Source: a virus. From it: a stretch of DNA of 39,532 nt. The DNA is taken from positions 1 through 39,532 of the IMG/VR virus record IMGVR_UViG_3300009420_000029, one strand, 5' to 3'. Positions 28,851 through 35,822 of this stretch are shown here, piece by piece. The position numbers and the translations under genes were made by a program. Under the pieces are notes generated by a model. That model was not told the DNA's origin, searched no databases, and saw only the letters and a program-made list of their open reading frames with translations. The first letter of the stretch is position 1. Every line of letters starts with the position of its first letter.

Positions 28851-29116
28851 TATGTATTTGTTATTAAATAAATTATATATCCTACTATTACATTTACATT
28901 TATAGCAACTAAATTCCATTGCTTAGCAACGATCACTTGTGGTGTGCAAAGTATGCCTCCAATTATGTAGCTTATAGCCCCTATATTACCGTAATTCAAT
29001 ATATAAGGCCCTATCATTATGAAAGCTGTTCCCATATATCCTAAGCGACCGGACAATCGTTCGTTAACCGTTAGTCTTCTGTCTTTAACTAAGTCTTTAA
29101 GTTTAAAGTTCTTCAT
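28850..29116 (-). CDS. Small multispanning membrane protein between the RNR genes
   Basis: An 88-residue protein with a basic N-terminus (MKNFKLKDLVKDRRLTVNER) and about three hydrophobic segments (roughly 27-45, 46-62 and 67-86). A Pro-Gln pair followed by KQWNLV in the second half recalls PQ-loop or semiSWEET-like small transporters, but the match is too short to name it. The start chosen is the ATG that overlaps the nrdB stop as TGATG; an ATG 9 bases earlier is possible. Its stop overlaps the nrdA start as TAATG, so it is translated in line with both reductase subunits. A role in nucleotide or precursor uptake is conceivable but unproven. Confidence 0.65.
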   Translation of the reverse strand: MKNFKLKDLVKDRRLTVNERLSGRLGYMGTAFIMIGPYILNYGNIGAISYIIGGILCTPQVIVAKQWNLVAINVNVIVGYIIYLITNT

Positions 29117-30087
29117 CAATCCCACATATCTTCAAAATCTTCGCCTTCACCTGCTTTCGAGTAATCAGTAGGACGAACAGCAAAAAAATCAGTATGAGTG
29201 ACTCCACCCGTGAGGTGATAAAACCAGTCGAGGTTGTCTGATCCTGATTTGTCATATGCAAAGTACTGCCCGAGGTCGAAGTAACCGAGTTCTGTAAGTT
29301 TTTCATTTAATCTTTTTCTAATAAATTGTTTTAAATCATAAGCTTTAATTCCCTCTATATCACCCATCTCAAACATCTTATCAATATATGTTTCCTCAGC
29401 TACCAACATAGTTGTTGCTGCTGTTACAACGTCTTCTCTACATTCAGATAAAAGTGTTTCATCTTCTGCACACATGTGTCTAAATAATTTACAACCCATT
29501 TTACTATGCAGTGACTCATCTCTTACAGACCATTTCATCTGTTGGCCAATGCCTTTAAGCAGGTTACGAAGCTGAAAACTATATAACACAGCAAAAGCGG
29601 AATAGAGAGATACGCCTTCTGCAAATGCAGAAAAAATAGCGATAGACTTGCCAATCCCACGAGGATTAGTACCAGTGTAACTAACAAGGTTATCGAAGCG
29701 CTGCGCCGTGGCGGGCTCGTGTAAGAATGCTTCATAATCTTCTAAGCCTAATGTTTCATTTAGATAGCTGTAAGCAACAGCGTGTATTGTTTCTTGAGAA
29801 CCAAACATCATTGCCATTTGCTGTATTTCATGCTTAGGAAACCAGCCTACAACTTTCTGTGTCCAATAATCAGATACAGCACATTCTGTTTGAGCGAAAC
29901 CTAAAAGTATATTACCTACTAGATTTTTTTCTTCTTTAGTTAATTTTTCATTCCAGTCTTTAAGATCGCCAGACATTGGTATTTCAGTATGTAACCAAAA
30001 AGCTTGTGCCTGTTTTAGCCAACCCTCCGTGTAGTACTCTGGATACTCAAAGGGTTTGTAGGCTATTCTTTCATCAAATAATCCCAT
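29116..30087 (-). CDS. nrdB: Ribonucleotide reductase class I, small (radical) subunit
   Basis: The 323-residue protein houses the dimetal cofactor that starts the radical reaction in NrdA. Likely metal ligands are Glu68, Glu99, His102, Glu157, Glu191 and His194 (in QTEC, GSQETIH, AEGVS and RDESLH). A Tyr at 106 matches the radical Tyr of NrdB/NrdF. The first ligand is Glu where most class Ia and Ib proteins have Asp. The C-terminus is acidic and ends DFEDMWD, suitable for docking to the large subunit. The start ATG overlaps the preceding stop as TAATG. Glu at the first site may hint at an unusual metal or radical subclass, as in some Bacteroidetes and chlamydial enzymes; this is inference. 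Confidence 0.93.
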   Translation of the reverse strand: MGLFDERIAYKPFEYPEYYTEGWLKQAQAFWLHTEIPMSGDLKDWNEKLTKEEKNLVGNILLGFAQTECAVSDYWTQKVVGWFPKHEIQQMAMMFGSQETIHAVAYSYLNETLGLEDYEAFLHEPATAQRFDNLVSYTGTNPRGIGKSIAIFSAFAEGVSLYSAFAVLYSFQLRNLLKGIGQQMKWSVRDESLHSKMGCKLFRHMCAEDETLLSECREDVVTAATTMLVAEETYIDKMFEMGDIEGIKAYDLKQFIRKRLNEKLTELGYFDLGQYFAYDKSGSDNLDWFYHLTGGVTHTDFFAVRPTDYSKAGEGEDFEDMWD

Positions 30088-30290
30088 TAATTTTTTATTT
30101 CTTCTGGTTCTTCTTTCACCTTACTTTTCATTGTCTCCAGGGCTTGGTCGTAATCGGGGAGCTCTTTGACCAGTGTCATGGTACCAATCGCTAGATCTCT
30201 CAGATTTTGTAATTCTGTAATCATCTGTTGAACCACGTTGCCCAACGTTTCTACCCTGCTTTCTAGTTGTTTTCTTGTTGCTGTGCTCAT
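30087..30290 (-). CDS. Small coiled-coil protein, unknown
   Basis: A 67-residue hydrophilic protein predicted to be one or two helices (STATRKQLESRVETLGNVV and on to residue 50), ending in an acidic, Lys/Glu-rich tail. No domain or membrane segment is recognised. The gene starts at an ATGA overlap with the preceding micro-gene and ends at a TAATG overlap with nrdB, so it is embedded in the coupled operon. That placement, rather than its sequence, supports it being real. Confidence 0.6.
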   Translation of the reverse strand: MSTATRKQLESRVETLGNVVQQMITELQNLRDLAIGTMTLVKELPDYDQALETMKSKVKEEPEEIKN

Positions 30291-30433
30291 TCATTTATTT
30301 TTTTGCTTAATATTAAAGGACTTTCATCTACATTTGATTTTACTTCAAAATGTGTATTAAATTCATTTATAATTAAAGGTTTGTCTTTATACATTCTAGT
30401 ATAGTTAGATCTTATATATTCCTCTGCTTTCAT
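30287..30433 (-). CDS. Small protein of 48 residues, unknown
   Basis: Reads MKAEEYIRSNYTRMYKD and continues with a mixed charged/hydrophobic pattern to SKKINE. Its stop overlaps the next start as ATGA and its start lies three bases after the upstream stop. No domain is recognised. The tight packing and absence of any alternative gene in this stretch support translation. Confidence 0.5.
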   Translation of the reverse strand: MKAEEYIRSNYTRMYKDKPLIINEFNTHFEVKSNVDESPLILSKKINE

Positions 30434-30436
30434 ATC

Positions 30437-30574
30437 TTAATCTTCAATAGTTAAACATATTTCTATACAAAAGGGTAGATACAATACATGCTCTTTAAAT
30501 TTTTCTTCTATATAGGTTCTAACACCAAATAATATACCCGGATATAATCCTATACTAATTTCCCAGTTTCGCAT
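30437..30574 (-). CDS. Small protein of 45 residues, unknown
   Basis: Reads MRNWEISIGLYPGILFGVRT then a charged turn and a C-terminal strand (YLPFCIEICLTIED). The pattern of a hydrophobic beta hairpin plus a short helix looks like a folded mini-domain, and I believe similar short proteins occur in other marine phages, without a known function. It is flanked by other micro-genes in the same operon. Confidence 0.55.
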   Translation of the reverse strand: MRNWEISIGLYPGILFGVRTYIEEKFKEHVLYLPFCIEICLTIED

Positions 30575-30659
30575 CGTTTTGTTCTTTTAAATAATAATTT
30601 AACATCTTCATATGGTGAGCCACCATTTCTTTATAGTAACTACCAAGTGTAAAATCCAT
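30555..30659 (-). CDS. Micro-protein of 34 residues, tentative
   Basis: Reads MDFTLGSYYKEMVAHHMKML and continues as a Tyr/Lys-rich helix. It overlaps its neighbours by 20 bases on each side, which fits the dense packing here but is not proof. No function can be suggested. Confidence 0.4.
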   Translation of the reverse strand: MDFTLGSYYKEMVAHHMKMLNYYLKEQNDAKLGN

Positions 30660-30867
30660 GTTGTCTTCCAATTCTTTCAATTTCTTCTGAGTTAATTTTG
30701 TTATTATGCTTGGTATACTTCCTAACATCTTTATCTAATTTACGGCGTTTGTAGTGTAAAGAGGATTCTTTTTTCTTTTTTCTTTCATTATCTGAATCAT
30801 CATATCTACGTCCTTTTGATTTTGCGGCTTGTAAAGCGTTCGCGAGTCTTCCATGTTTATCATCCAT
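30640..30867 (-). CDS. Basic protein of 75 residues overlapping the nuclease gene
   Basis: The product is strongly basic (RKKKKESSLHYKRRKLDK in the middle) with a C-terminus IERIGRQHGFYTW that is unlikely to arise by chance translation. Its first 44 codons lie within the 3' end of the endonuclease gene in another frame (133 bases). It could be a true overlapping gene, or the real start may be a later non-ATG codon. Basic composition suggests nucleic-acid binding, but no domain is recognised. Confidence 0.42.
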   Translation of the reverse strand: MDDKHGRLANALQAAKSKGRRYDDSDNERKKKKESSLHYKRRKLDKDVRKYTKHNNKINSEEIERIGRQHGFYTW

Positions 30868-31211
30868 TGCTTAAATAGTTTCCATCTTAAAGGGAAGGAT
30901 TCATTTGCTCTCCCCTTGCATTCTATTATGTAATCTTTTCCTGTGAAGTCAGGTGTATACTTAATTCCCAATATTTTTTTCTCCCCTCGGTTAGTAAAAT
31001 CACCTTTCCCGTTGGCTTGTTTTTCATAAGCTTTATTTGTAAAACTAAATCCTTCGACCAACTGGAAAACTTCACCTTCATAATATTCAAATAGTTTTTC
31101 TTTTTTAAGAGCTATATATGTATACTTTTCTAATCCAGATGCAAAATTAATCCCATCAAAGGTTGTTTTCTTAGCTACAACTGGACCTCTTTTTTTGCTT
31201 CTTCGCTTCAT
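30735..31211 (-). CDS. PD-(D/E)XK nuclease, T7 endonuclease I-like resolvase
   Basis: The 158-residue protein has the order of catalytic motifs typical of small phage PD-(D/E)XK enzymes: a Glu in FASGLEKYTY (about 24-33), YTPDF (about 85-89) and IIECKGR (about 95-101), followed by WKLFKQWM. Such enzymes cut branched DNA and Holliday junctions before packaging, and can degrade host DNA. A DUF1064-type nuclease is an equivalent description. The basic N-terminus (MKRRSKKRG) fits DNA binding. It starts two bases after the stop of the MazG-like gene. Its last third overlaps a basic reading frame described separately. Confidence 0.78.
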   Translation of the reverse strand: MKRRSKKRGPVVAKKTTFDGINFASGLEKYTYIALKKEKLFEYYEGEVFQLVEGFSFTNKAYEKQANGKGDFTNRGEKKILGIKYTPDFTGKDYIIECKGRANESFPLRWKLFKQWMINMEDSRTLYKPQNQKDVDMMIQIMKEKRKKNPLYTTNAVN

Positions 31212-31213
31212 AA

Positions 31214-31558
31214 TTACATTTTATCATAAGTTACTTTAATATCACCTGGATAGATAGAAGTGGTTGTTGTACCAAATCCATCAGGTGGCCCAGGATCACT
31301 AACGTTACTGAATGTAGATTCTTCTTCAAGATAGTCTTTAAGTATCTTGTCAGCTAATACATCAGTAGTTTCATGCTTAAGCTTTTCAATATAATTACAA
31401 GCATCTAACAATTCCTCTTGTATATGATTAAGCCATTTGTGTAATGAAGGAGTATCATCGTGTAAAGTTACACCATATTTTTTATAACCTACATTGCTAC
31501 GCTCATCAAGTTTTTTGATTACTTGTTGTACTATTTGGTCTTGAGTAGTTATTTTCAT
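31214..31558 (-). CDS. MazG-like all-alpha nucleotide pyrophosphohydrolase family protein
   Basis: The 114-residue protein contains RSNVGYKKYGVTLHDDTPSL followed by HKWLNHIQEELLDACNYIEKL. This pattern belongs to a short phage family related to MazG or dUTPase-type all-alpha NTP pyrophosphatases; the EExxD cluster would bind Mg. The C-terminal ~35 residues are Gly/Pro/Thr-rich and probably flexible. Its start overlaps the stop of the GIY-YIG/MazG gene as TAATG, so two pyrophosphatase-type proteins are made from adjacent coupled genes. Likely substrates are non-canonical or host nucleotides. The family fit is moderate, the exact substrate unknown. Confidence 0.6.
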   Translation of the reverse strand: MKITTQDQIVQQVIKKLDERSNVGYKKYGVTLHDDTPSLHKWLNHIQEELLDACNYIEKLKHETTDVLADKILKDYLEEESTFSNVSDPGPPDGFGTTTTSIYPGDIKVTYDKM

Positions 31559-32355
31559 TAATTGTTTTTTACAAATGTTCCATTAATCATTTTACCTTTT
31601 CTGTTGATTATAACGTCGTACGCGGACTCAATACAATCTTCTATATGTAAACCTTCTACAGCTGCTAGGTTGGTTAAAACAACTACCATATCGCCTATAG
31701 CATCAATAATTTCAGGTCTATCGTTTTTAAGCAATGCTTGAGCTAATTCGCCAGCTTCTTCTTGAAGTTTAATATACTGAGTCTTGCTATCTCCTTTATC
31801 ATATATACCACGATCAGTAGCCCATTCTCTAATTAGTGGAAATATAAACTGTCCACCTGTTTTAGTCATTTCCTTTGTTTCTTGGAAAGGCATAGCTTGT
31901 GATAGTACTTTATTATAGACATAGCAGGTACCAGGACCAAACTGGCTACTATGTACATTAGATATAATCCACTCAATTTTAGCCTCATTGTCCAAGGCAT
32001 ACGTTCCGTACCCATTTTTTATTTTTATATTGTTTAAAAACCTTGCGTTGATTTCATCTTTGGAAATCTTAAACGTTGTTGTTGCTTCAGATGATGTGCA
32101 CTTTGTCATTTTGTTTGATTTTTTAAATAAATCTTTATATAATTGTCTATCAACTTTATAACCAAGATCTTCTTGTAGTGTCTTCTCTGCTTGTGAAGCT
32201 TCTACAATATCATTAGTCTCAAACAGTATTTCGTACTCACCTTCTTTATATCCCTGTGTTTCAATAACGCGCTTCTGTATATTAGTAGTGCATCCTATTT
32301 TAACACCTGGTATATGGTAAATTTTATACTTACCTGTTGGTATTTTTATATTCAT
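31558..32355 (-). CDS. Fusion of GIY-YIG (T5orf172-like) domain and MazG pyrophosphohydrolase
   Basis: The 265-residue chain has two recognisable ends. Residues about 7-75 read YKIYHIPGVKIGCTTNIQKR, then a Glu-containing helix (IVEASQAEKTLQ). This resembles the T5orf172/MUG113 branch of GIY-YIG nucleases, with KIG in place of YIG and the catalytic-type Arg and Glu kept. Residues about 185-265 are MazG-like: LQEEAGELAQALL then PEIIDAIGDMVVVL, matching EExxE and ExxD. The middle (about 85-180) is unassigned. MazG enzymes hydrolyse NTPs and can lower ppGpp in phage infection; GIY-YIG domains cut DNA. The fusion is unusual and lies beside thymidylate synthase and another MazG-like gene. Confidence 0.75.
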   Translation of the reverse strand: MNIKIPTGKYKIYHIPGVKIGCTTNIQKRVIETQGYKEGEYEILFETNDIVEASQAEKTLQEDLGYKVDRQLYKDLFKKSNKMTKCTSSEATTTFKISKDEINARFLNNIKIKNGYGTYALDNEAKIEWIISNVHSSQFGPGTCYVYNKVLSQAMPFQETKEMTKTGGQFIFPLIREWATDRGIYDKGDSKTQYIKLQEEAGELAQALLKNDRPEIIDAIGDMVVVLTNLAAVEGLHIEDCIESAYDVIINRKGKMINGTFVKNN

Positions 32356-32432
32356 TGTTTATTCTTTTAATTATTTTCTTGCTTTGTTCATTTAGAAACT
32401 TAGCCATAAAATTGCTTTTTGAGAACCATGAC

Positions 32433-33260
32433 TCATACTCCGACGTTGAGTTCTGCTTTGATTGCTGGGTGCGGGTCATATCCTGAAATATTTATCATTG
32501 ATTTTTTTGGTATACTTACATCTTTTTTGTCGATAATATTAAGTCCCCAATCGACGCTAACAAAAGGAAGTCTTCGAAAACTACGATCCAACTGTTGTTT
32601 AGCTTGATCGATATGATTATTGTAAAGATGACAGTCACCAAGGGAAACAAGTAATTCGCCCGGGGTATATCCAGCTCCCTTTGCAAGCATAAGTAATAAT
32701 AACCCATACATAGCAAAATCATAAGGCAGGCCGAGAAAAACATCAGCTGATCGCTGCTGCCACATAAGATCCATTTTTCCATCGTTTATATAAATTTGAA
32801 ATCCGTAATGACAAGGAGGTAAGGCCATCTCGTGTATAGCACCTGCATTCCATGCATTAACCATTAGCCTTCTAGATGAAGGATTAGATTTTATCTCACG
32901 GATTAGTTGCTTTAATTGATCAACACCGTTAAAGTTGCGCCATTGAGATCCATATACTGGACCTAATGTGCCGTCTGTTCTACCAGATCTTTCATAATCA
33001 GCATTCCAATACTTAACACCGTTATCGTTTAAGTATTTAATATCTGTTTTACCGTGCAATATCCATAATAATTCAGTTACAGCGTTGTCCCAGAATATTT
33101 TTTTTGTGGTGAGCAAAGGAAATCCTGCTGACATATCATGTCGTAGTATTCGTCCAAAGACTGATTTTGTCCCAATACCTGTTCGATCCTCTTTCTGTTT
33201 TCCACCGTAGACCAGTGATGATAATAATCCCCTATACTCATCCTGAATGTTTCTTGTCAT
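32433..33260 (-). CDS. thyA: Thymidylate synthase
   Basis: A full-length 275-residue ThyA that converts dUMP to dTMP with methylenetetrahydrofolate. The nucleophile Cys150 is in ALPPCHYGFQ, the phosphate-binding Arg pair in SSRRLMVNAWN, and the folate/dUMP-binding RSADVFLGLPYDFAMYG follows. The N-terminal DRTGIGTKSVFG and C-terminal YDPHPAIKAELNVGV are also typical. It begins inside the last 23 bases of the preceding unknown gene. Together with the reductase genes it feeds the dNTP pool of an AT-rich genome. No sign of an intron or truncation. Confidence 0.96.
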   Translation of the reverse strand: MTRNIQDEYRGLLSSLVYGGKQKEDRTGIGTKSVFGRILRHDMSAGFPLLTTKKIFWDNAVTELLWILHGKTDIKYLNDNGVKYWNADYERSGRTDGTLGPVYGSQWRNFNGVDQLKQLIREIKSNPSSRRLMVNAWNAGAIHEMALPPCHYGFQIYINDGKMDLMWQQRSADVFLGLPYDFAMYGLLLLMLAKGAGYTPGELLVSLGDCHLYNNHIDQAKQQLDRSFRRLPFVSVDWGLNIIDKKDVSIPKKSMINISGYDPHPAIKAELNVGV

Positions 33261-33525
33261 AATAATATTTCATTGTTTTAAATGTTTCTTGCCAAATATT
33301 ATCTGTTATATATACAGTTGGCGTTTTATAAACTTTTCTAAAGTTAGGCATAAACGATACTGCTATTCTCCATTCCTGTGGATACATACCTTTAGAGGTT
33401 GGTTCTGGAGATATTATTATATCATTATCTATACAAAACTTTTGCCACTTTAATTCGTCAGCGTTAGCTACAAATCCAGTGTTTAATCCTATATAACCTT
33501 TAGGTGGCTTTGACTTCCAGGCCAT
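33238..33525 (-). CDS. Hypothetical protein of 95 residues
   Basis: The chosen start (MAWKSKPPKGYIGLNTGFV) overlaps the primase-helicase stop as TAATG, the pattern used throughout the operon; an upstream ATG would add three residues. The product is a soluble alpha/beta protein with two likely central strands (EWRIAVSF, TPTVYITDN) and a C-terminal helix (WQETFKTMKYYYDKK). It is not recognised. Position between helicase-primase and thymidylate synthase suggests a DNA-metabolism accessory role only by association. Confidence 0.6.
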   Translation of the reverse strand: MAWKSKPPKGYIGLNTGFVANADELKWQKFCIDNDIIISPEPTSKGMYPQEWRIAVSFMPNFRKVYKTPTVYITDNIWQETFKTMKYYYDKKHSG

Positions 33526-35228
33526 TATTCCCAAGGTAGATTATGATCCGACGGATCTGTTACTGGCATATAGTCGCCCGATACATGGTTCCATTTAAAG
33601 TGCGCCTCGGCTTGATTCTCTCCTAAGTTTTGAAACTTAACTTTAAGAACTTTAACTTTCACAGTATTGTTACCATAATTTCTATGTACTAGTAATCCAT
33701 GATAACTAGCATCATACCATTCTCCACCACCTTTAATAGAATACATTGTTGGTTCGTCCATAGTCCCATCATCTTTCTTGTACATTTTAGTAGGGTGTGC
33801 AACAACAATAACTAGCACGTCATATTTTTTAGCGAATGTTTCTATTTGTGCCAAATATTCCATAGTAGCATCAGGTATAGACATTGCTGCTGTACCTTTT
33901 AATTTAACTTTATTAAATGGGTCTATAACTAAACATTTAATTCCTTTACGCTTAACTAATTCAGCACCTTTTTTAAGCACTGCTTCAAGATCATAGCGCT
34001 CAGACTCTATAAAGTAAAAGTTATCATTTACTACATTCCAGCAATCTTTCCATTTATCACTACCTAAGTCTTCTTGCTTAGGCATCCAGCCGCCAATTTT
34101 TCTTATTAGCTTATGGGTATGTAAAAATGTTGGTTTGTTTTCCGGTGAAGCAAAAGCTGTTTTCCAACCATATTTCATTTGGTATCCAACTGCCATTCTA
34201 TCAACAAAGTCAGACTTACCACTACTAGGCACTCCTGTGACAGTAATAAACTGTCCGGTGTAAGTACTAAATATGCTGTCAAAGTTATCAAGACCGACTT
34301 GAAAACCCGGCTTAAAGCCTTCGTGTATGAATTCTTCCAGTTCATCATTTATGTCATTTACGGTTACTACATTTTCAAGAGGTACGGCTTTTGCATTATG
34401 TATAGCATCCAAAAGAGCGTTACGCCCGTCAGCCATAAGAACACCATTAGCATCCTTATGAATATTGAAATCTGCCATCCAGCATACTTCCGCCCCAAAC
34501 CTACGTATAAGTTCTTGTTGTAGGTTTTGACCAGCTTCATCACTGTCTGTAGCGAGTATGATTTTTGATTTATCTTCAAAATATTCGATACAGTTATCAA
34601 GGTAATCAAGGTTGAGCCTATTAAGAGTAGCTCCGTTTGGTACTGATACAACGTTTTTAATTCCAACTTCATAAAGAGATAAGGCATCCATCTCTCCTTC
34701 AACAATAACACACCAGTCGTGACCAATGATATTATTGATATTATAAAATACTTTTTCTGCGCCTTTAACAAGTTTGAAATTCTTTCTGCCATCTCTATAT
34801 TTAGTATTAATTAATTGTTCATTAATAAAATAATTAAATTGTATGGTATTAACTTCTTTAGAAACTTGAGGCATCCACTCAGAACCCTCACTGACTTTCA
34901 TATCAGCAAGGGTCTTTTGTGAAATACCACGTTCTTCAAACCATTTAACAGCGCCGGTACTTAAGCTAGTATTATTTTTCCACTCGGGTAAAACATACTC
35001 TTTATCAGCACCACCTTTACGTTTAAACGTGTGTAGCTGAAAGACTTCATCACAATTCATACAGGTGCCGAGACCACGTTCCCAATCATACATAGCGCAT
35101 TTAGCTTTGCGATTTTCAGGTTTTCTATCAACTGAACACTTAGGACATATGCCCTCTTTCTTTCCAGCTTCAAGATCGTGTTGATTGAACGTGTCAATCA
35201 CAAATCCATTGATCTCATCTGTTATCAT
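33525..35228 (-). CDS. Bifunctional primase-helicase (T7 gp4/Twinkle type)
   Basis: The 567-residue protein should prime and unwind DNA at the replication fork. The zinc-binding domain has Cys pairs at 28/31 and about 56/59. The TOPRIM primase domain shows VIVEGEMDALSLYEVG (about 173-188) and ILATDSDEAGQN (about 221-232). The RecA-like helicase domain shows Walker A TGVPSSGKSD (about 331-340) and Walker B IKCLVIDPFNK, with KVKVLKVKFQNLGE near the C-terminus. Both activities appear intact. A phage with this type of enzyme usually pairs it with a family A DNA polymerase, which was not found in the window and may lie past the right edge. Confidence 0.92.
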   Translation of the reverse strand: MITDEINGFVIDTFNQHDLEAGKKEGICPKCSVDRKPENRKAKCAMYDWERGLGTCMNCDEVFQLHTFKRKGGADKEYVLPEWKNNTSLSTGAVKWFEERGISQKTLADMKVSEGSEWMPQVSKEVNTIQFNYFINEQLINTKYRDGRKNFKLVKGAEKVFYNINNIIGHDWCVIVEGEMDALSLYEVGIKNVVSVPNGATLNRLNLDYLDNCIEYFEDKSKIILATDSDEAGQNLQQELIRRFGAEVCWMADFNIHKDANGVLMADGRNALLDAIHNAKAVPLENVVTVNDINDELEEFIHEGFKPGFQVGLDNFDSIFSTYTGQFITVTGVPSSGKSDFVDRMAVGYQMKYGWKTAFASPENKPTFLHTHKLIRKIGGWMPKQEDLGSDKWKDCWNVVNDNFYFIESERYDLEAVLKKGAELVKRKGIKCLVIDPFNKVKLKGTAAMSIPDATMEYLAQIETFAKKYDVLVIVVAHPTKMYKKDDGTMDEPTMYSIKGGGEWYDASYHGLLVHRNYGNNTVKVKVLKVKFQNLGENQAEAHFKWNHVSGDYMPVTDPSDHNLPWE

Positions 35229-35252
35229 ATATCTTCTGTTTAAAGAGTTGTG

Positions 35253-35321
35253 TTAGTCTTCTATCAGTGTAACATTTCCGTTTTTATCTACGACTCTTGT
35301 TACATATTGTCCACTATCCAT
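35253..35321 (-). CDS. Micro-protein of 22 residues, tentative
   Basis: Reads MDSGQYVTRVVDKNGNVTLI and ends ED. It looks like a short beta hairpin. Its start overlaps the SSB-like stop as TAATG, the operon's usual signal, and it ends 24 bases before the primase-helicase start. It may serve to keep ribosomes moving to the next gene. Too short for any functional claim. Confidence 0.4.
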   Translation of the reverse strand: MDSGQYVTRVVDKNGNVTLIED

Positions 35322-35635
35322 TAAAATGGTAGATCTGGTTCAGAAGCAGACTGAGGGGCGTTTTGTTGTTGCTGAGGTTCACCATCTCTAGGAGCAGGTG
35401 CTACATTAGATCCGTTAGACCATACAACTTTTACATTACCTAAAAATGATTTAGGTGCCTTAGCGTCTCGCTCTTCTTTAGTTTGTTCAGTTTGTATATA
35501 ACCTGAATCTCCAAACTGTCCTAGCTCGTCATTTAGAACTATTGTAATAGGGTAGTATTTACCTTTTTTACCTTCATAAATCTTTGATTTATCTACTTTA
35601 GTTAAATCGATGTTAGCTGATATAATACTTGCCAT
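35321..35635 (-). CDS. Single-stranded DNA-binding-like protein
   Basis: The 104-residue product has an OB-fold-like beta N-terminal part (about 1-75: KIYEGKKGKYYPITIVLND, GYIQTEQTKEERD, FLGNVKVVW). A Gln/Pro/Ser-rich linker follows, and the acidic tail ends SEPDLPF, comparable to the DDDIPF-type tip that SSBs use to recruit partners. It sits next to recombination and primase genes, as SSBs often do. It would coat ssDNA during replication and annealing. Both ends of the gene use TAATG overlaps. I recall similar short SSB-like proteins in marine phages. Confidence 0.75.
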   Translation of the reverse strand: MASIISANIDLTKVDKSKIYEGKKGKYYPITIVLNDELGQFGDSGYIQTEQTKEERDAKAPKSFLGNVKVVWSNGSNVAPAPRDGEPQQQQNAPQSASEPDLPF

Positions 35636-35802
35636 TAGTAAGTTGTTAGGTTGTTAAACATTGTACGCATTTGTTTCTTCGTAGCTCCAGTAGATCTACG
35701 TAAATTATCTACAGCTTTAACGTGTGATTGATTGCTGTAAAAATTGTTCATACTTGTGGTTACTCCTGTAACGTCACAAGTTCTTTTTCTTGTTCTTGCC
35801 AT
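35635..35802 (-). CDS. Small basic protein of 55 residues, unknown
   Basis: Reads MARTRKRTCDVTGVTTSMNN and continues with a basic helical C-terminal half (VKAVDNLRRSTGATKKQMR). It is strongly positively charged, so nucleic-acid binding is plausible, but no domain is recognised. Its stop overlaps the SSB-like start as TAATG, and it starts 21 bases after the exonuclease stop. The coupling supports a real gene that may act with the SSB-like protein. Confidence 0.6.
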   Translation of the reverse strand: MARTRKRTCDVTGVTTSMNNFYSNQSHVKAVDNLRRSTGATKKQMRTMFNNLTTY

Positions 35803-35822
35803 AAAATTAAATTAGATTAGTA

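Noticed and set aside
28850-28919. Extension of the ribonucleotide reductase large subunit to an upstream ATG, adding 23 Cys-rich residues.
   Set aside because: The added residues lie within the membrane-protein gene and are its antiphase translation; the internal ATG with a TAATG overlap gives a normal reductase start.
32330-32407. A 25-codon minus-strand frame in the gap between thyA and the GIY-YIG/MazG gene, reading MAKFLNEQSKK and on.
   Set aside because: It overlaps the next gene by 26 bases, has no stop/start coupling to thyA, and its Lys/Asn-rich content is what AT-rich DNA gives by chance. The 77-base gap otherwise shows nothing clear.
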